Assembly: GCA_964475755.1 (NCBI GenBank)
Contig: CAYYXR010000002.1
Location: 1 to 64,000 of the forward strand
Length of the DNA: 64,000 bases
From: UBA11612 sp964475755
Lineage (GTDB): Bacteria; Pseudomonadota; Alphaproteobacteria; Rhodospirillales; Rhodospirillaceae
Reading direction: 5' to 3'
The position numbers were made by a program, and so were the translations under genes. Below, in pieces: positions 61,658 through 64,000 of this stretch. How positions within the stretch are numbered: the stretch's first letter is position 1; every line of letters begins with the position of its first letter. A model generated the notes under the pieces. The model was not told the origin of the DNA, did no database searches, and saw only the letters and a list, made by a program, of their open reading frames with translations.

Positions 61658-62452
61658 ATGGCGGACTCAAATACGTTCACTCCCGTTCCTTTGAACAAAG
61701 CGCGGGTCATAATTACCGGCGGCAGTTCCGGCATTGGTCTGGAGGCTGCTATTCAATATGCCATGTCCGGTGTCCCGAAAATTCTACTCAATGGGCGCAA
61801 TGAGGAACGCGGCCAAGCGGCGAAGCAGGTCGTGCTAAATGAAATGCCGGATTGCGACGTGGATTTTATCGCAGCCGATGTCAATGAAATCGCAGGCGCT
61901 CAGGCCGTAGCCGCGCGCGCCAAAGAGAAATTCGGCGGCGTCGATATTCTCGTTAACTCCATGGGGAGCGATCAGAAACCGGAGCTATTTCACAATATTC
62001 CTATCGAAGAGATTGATGCGACGGTGCGTCGCCTCACGGGCGTCATGCAGATGTGCCATTGCGTACAGCCGATGATGCGCGAGCAGGGCGGCGGCGCTAT
62101 CGTCAATATCGCTTCGGACGCTGCGAAATTCGCGACCCCCGGTGAGGCGGCCATTGGCGCGGTCATGGCGGGCATTGTCATGTTTACGCGCACGCTGGCC
62201 ATGGAAGGCAAAAGGGACGGCATACGCGCGAATGCGCTAACGCCATCCATTGTCCAAGGCACGCGCACTTATGAACGGGTCATGTCGCCGGGCTTTAGCA
62301 GCAAGTTATTCGATAAGGCGATCAAGGCCGCGGCGCTCGGCGTCGTGCAACCCGAGGAGGTCGCCCCCATGATTGTATTCGTGACGAGCCCGGCGGCGGC
62401 GAAAATGACCGGGCAGGCGATCAGCATCAACGGCGGTATATCAGCCGGATAA
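61658..62452 (+). CDS. Divergent SDR lacking the catalytic Tyr and Lys
   Basis: Rossmann-fold SDR of 264 residues with an intact cofactor loop (ITGGSSGIG, residues 19-27), but NSMG in place of NNAG. Counting 13 residues from the conserved Ser153 (NIASDAAKF), the expected YxxxK reads Ile166-Gly-Ala-Val-Met170 (GEAAIGAVMAGI). Ordinary SDR catalysis is therefore unlikely; a binding role, or catalysis through other residues (Glu163 or nearby Lys157), is possible. It is joined to the TRAP genes with 2 bp between. Confidence 0.85.
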   Translation: MADSNTFTPVPLNKARVIITGGSSGIGLEAAIQYAMSGVPKILLNGRNEERGQAAKQVVLNEMPDCDVDFIAADVNEIAGAQAVAARAKEKFGGVDILVNSMGSDQKPELFHNIPIEEIDATVRRLTGVMQMCHCVQPMMREQGGGAIVNIASDAAKFATPGEAAIGAVMAGIVMFTRTLAMEGKRDGIRANALTPSIVQGTRTYERVMSPGFSSKLFDKAIKAAALGVVQPEEVAPMIVFVTSPAAAKMTGQAISINGGISAG

Positions 62453-62479
62453 TCTGCGTTCAAAAAAATGGAGAGGACC

Positions 62480-63046
62480 ATGAAATCAGAACCATCATCC
62501 GGCGATCTGGGCCGCCGTGGCGTATTGCGGTCAATATTTTCCAAGGGTGCGGCCTTTGTCGGTGCGATTGCGGCAGGTGCCGCAGGCCGCTCCGCGACGG
62601 CGGCTGCTGCGGAACCGGCTGCGCCAGCCATGCTCAAAAATATCGGTGTTTGCTGCTCCGATCTTGAGAAGTCGCTGCTGTTTTACACGGAAGTCTTCGG
62701 CTTTAAAGCGGACCCCGAACCACAAAAAATTGGTCCTCAATTGAGTGGGCTTCTTGAAGTGGAAAACCTGGACCTCACCATTCACTTCCTGAACAAGCAG
62801 GGCGTGCGGCTTGAGCTCTTGAAGTTCAATGCGGGTCATCATGGCGACGGCCAAAGGCATCCCATTAATACGCTTGGTTTGTCGCACCTCGCATTCGAAG
62901 TGACGAACATCAAGGCGATGACCGAGGCCGTGACGCATATGGGCGGACACGTGATCGAGAGTACACGGTTGGGAAGCCCGGATAAAACAATAGCAATCTT
63001 CGTCACCGATCCTGACGGCACGCGCATCGAACTCATCGCGGTTTAA
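62480..63046 (+). CDS. Exported VOC (glyoxalase/bleomycin resistance fold) protein
   Basis: A 188-residue protein with a Tat-like signal (LGRRGVLRSIFSKG, then AAFVGAIAAGAAG), followed by one vicinal-oxygen-chelate domain: MLKNIGVCCSDLEKSLLFYT, LGLSHLAFEVTNI (metal-type His) and FVTDPDGTRIELIAV (Glu). Export of a VOC protein is uncommon and suggests a cofactor inserted before transport. Start ATG 62480 follows GGAGAGGACC; ATG 62468 is an alternative. The function (isomerase, lyase or dioxygenase-like) is unknown. Confidence 0.82.
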   Translation: MKSEPSSGDLGRRGVLRSIFSKGAAFVGAIAAGAAGRSATAAAAEPAAPAMLKNIGVCCSDLEKSLLFYTEVFGFKADPEPQKIGPQLSGLLEVENLDLTIHFLNKQGVRLELLKFNAGHHGDGQRHPINTLGLSHLAFEVTNIKAMTEAVTHMGGHVIESTRLGSPDKTIAIFVTDPDGTRIELIAV

Positions 63047-63064
63047 GGTTATTCGGCGGTTTCG

Positions 63065-64000
63065 ATGGCAGTCTTTCGCGTAGGCGTCACGGCGTCTTAT
63101 TACGACGGTGACGGTGAATTCATCGACGGCGGCATGGATCTTTCGCCCCTGGAGCGCGAACCGGGGGTGGAGGTCGTGCGTGTGCGCAAGACGCCGGTGC
63201 TGGAACCGGACGATCTGCGCGATTTGGATGCACTGTTCATCCGCGAGGTTGAGCTCTTTAAGAATGAAAGCGTTCATTCCAACGGCCGGCTGACGCATCT
63301 GTCCCGTTTCGGTGTCGGCTACGACAACATCGATGCGACGGCCTGTAACAAACATGGTGTGGTGCTCACGACGACACCGGATGCGACGCGCCGGCCCATG
63401 GCCGTTGCCACCATCACGTTTCTGCTCGCTCTTGCTATGCGCATGAAGGAAAAAGAGACTTGCGCACGCATGGGCGCGCCGGGATTTCCCTTGGGTCCAC
63501 GGGTGACGGGCGTTGATCTTGTCGGGCGTACACTGGGCATTGTTGGTCTGGGTAATATCGGACAGGAAGTCGTGCGCCTAGCTCGGCCCTTCGATCTGAA
63601 CGTCATCGCCTGCGATCCTTATGTCAGCGACGATGTGTTTGCAGAACTGGGGGTTAAACGCGCCGGGCTTAAAGAGGTGTTTAAGGACTCCGACTTCGTA
63701 TCTTTGAACTGTGCGCTGAATGATGAAACGCGTCATATGATCAACATGGACTGCTTGGGCCTCATGAAGCCCAGCGCCTATTTGATCAATGTCGCGCGCG
63801 GTCCGGTCGTTCTTCAGAAAGACCTTGTTCAAGTTCTTCAGGAAAACCGTATCGCGGGCGCGGCGCTGGACGTGTTCGACCCCGAGCCGCCGAGAGACGA
63901 GGACCCGGTATTGGGTCTCGACAAGGATAAAGTGATCCTGACGCCCCATGCCATCGGGTTTACGGACAAGCTGGTCGCCAATACCTGCGCCATGGCGACG
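63065..64000 (+). CDS. D-isomer-specific 2-hydroxyacid dehydrogenase, cut by window end
   Basis: NAD-dependent dehydrogenase of the phosphoglycerate-dehydrogenase-like family; 312 residues are visible and the frame is open at the window end. It has GIVGLGNIG (residues 158-166) for NAD, and catalytic Arg245 (NVARGP), Glu274 (FDPEPP) and His295 (TPHAIG). FGVGYDNIDATACNKHGV is the usual hinge region. It starts 18 bp after the VOC gene and is the last visible gene of the unit with the TRAP transporter. Confidence 0.9.
   Translation, partial: MAVFRVGVTASYYDGDGEFIDGGMDLSPLEREPGVEVVRVRKTPVLEPDDLRDLDALFIREVELFKNESVHSNGRLTHLSRFGVGYDNIDATACNKHGVVLTTTPDATRRPMAVATITFLLALAMRMKEKETCARMGAPGFPLGPRVTGVDLVGRTLGIVGLGNIGQEVVRLARPFDLNVIACDPYVSDDVFAELGVKRAGLKEVFKDSDFVSLNCALNDETRHMINMDCLGLMKPSAYLINVARGPVVLQKDLVQVLQENRIAGAALDVFDPEPPRDEDPVLGLDKDKVILTPHAIGFTDKLVANTCAMAT

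Overview
The window is a gene-dense, GC-rich stretch (about 59 predicted genes; no rRNA, tRNA, CRISPR or insertion sequence seen) from a Gram-negative heterotroph. An alphaproteobacterium is most likely: there is a PAS_5-type protein, a DUF3750 protein, a class II cytochrome c-556-like protein, a TonB receptor next to a TRAP transporter, and many SDR, CaiB, MmgE/PrpD and VOC enzymes. This placement is an inference from gene content, not from a marker gene.

Layout. 1-1776 (-): carbonic anhydrase and a photolyase cut by the window edge. 2002-8454 (+): a tight operon of five genes, the first four encoding exported proteins: an unrecognised secreted protein, a lipoprotein of the DUF1587/1595/1592/1588/1585 series with one CxxCH haem motif, a Tat-exported DUF1552 protein, a PF03640-type repeat protein, and then a cytoplasmic phosphotransferase-like protein. 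8587-15236 (+): amidohydrolase, amidase, MFS carrier, an unusual DapA-fold protein, a class III aminotransferase and a hotdog thioesterase. 15238-26499: mixed genes, including a second DUF1552 protein, a PQQ-type sugar dehydrogenase, a beta-lactamase-fold protein, an ArsR regulator with an interrupted SRPBCC partner, and a secreted amidohydrolase. 26561-31351 (-): four tandem paralogues of the secreted protein that opens the 2-kb operon, so this family has five copies here. 31636-40720: single genes including a 2OG oxygenase, cytochrome c', ThrH, P450, a BphC-like extradiol dioxygenase, a truncated secreted protein joined to a DUF1993 fragment, and an MFS carrier.

40906-53252 (+) is one long catabolic operon of eleven genes: hydroxyacid dehydrogenase, SMP-30 lactonase, FMN alpha-hydroxyacid oxidase, HpcH aldolase, ThDP enzyme, aldehyde dehydrogenase, MaoC hydratase, MmgE/PrpD, acyl-CoA dehydrogenase, CaiB CoA-transferase and a LigI-like amidohydrolase. 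Read together they suggest oxidation of a 2-hydroxy acid to a 2-oxo acid, decarboxylation to an aldehyde, oxidation to an acid, CoA activation and beta-oxidation-like steps. 53823-64000 (+) adds an outer-membrane receptor, a periplasmic PQQ dehydrogenase, a complete TRAP transporter and further redox enzymes. This looks like the uptake and periplasmic oxidation arm of the same or a related pathway.

The most unusual content is the five-copy secreted family tied to DUF1592/DUF1552/PF03640. Next come three proteins that keep a well-known fold but have lost its defining catalytic or metal residues: a DapA-fold protein, an SDR, and the cupredoxin-like tail of the PQQ dehydrogenase.
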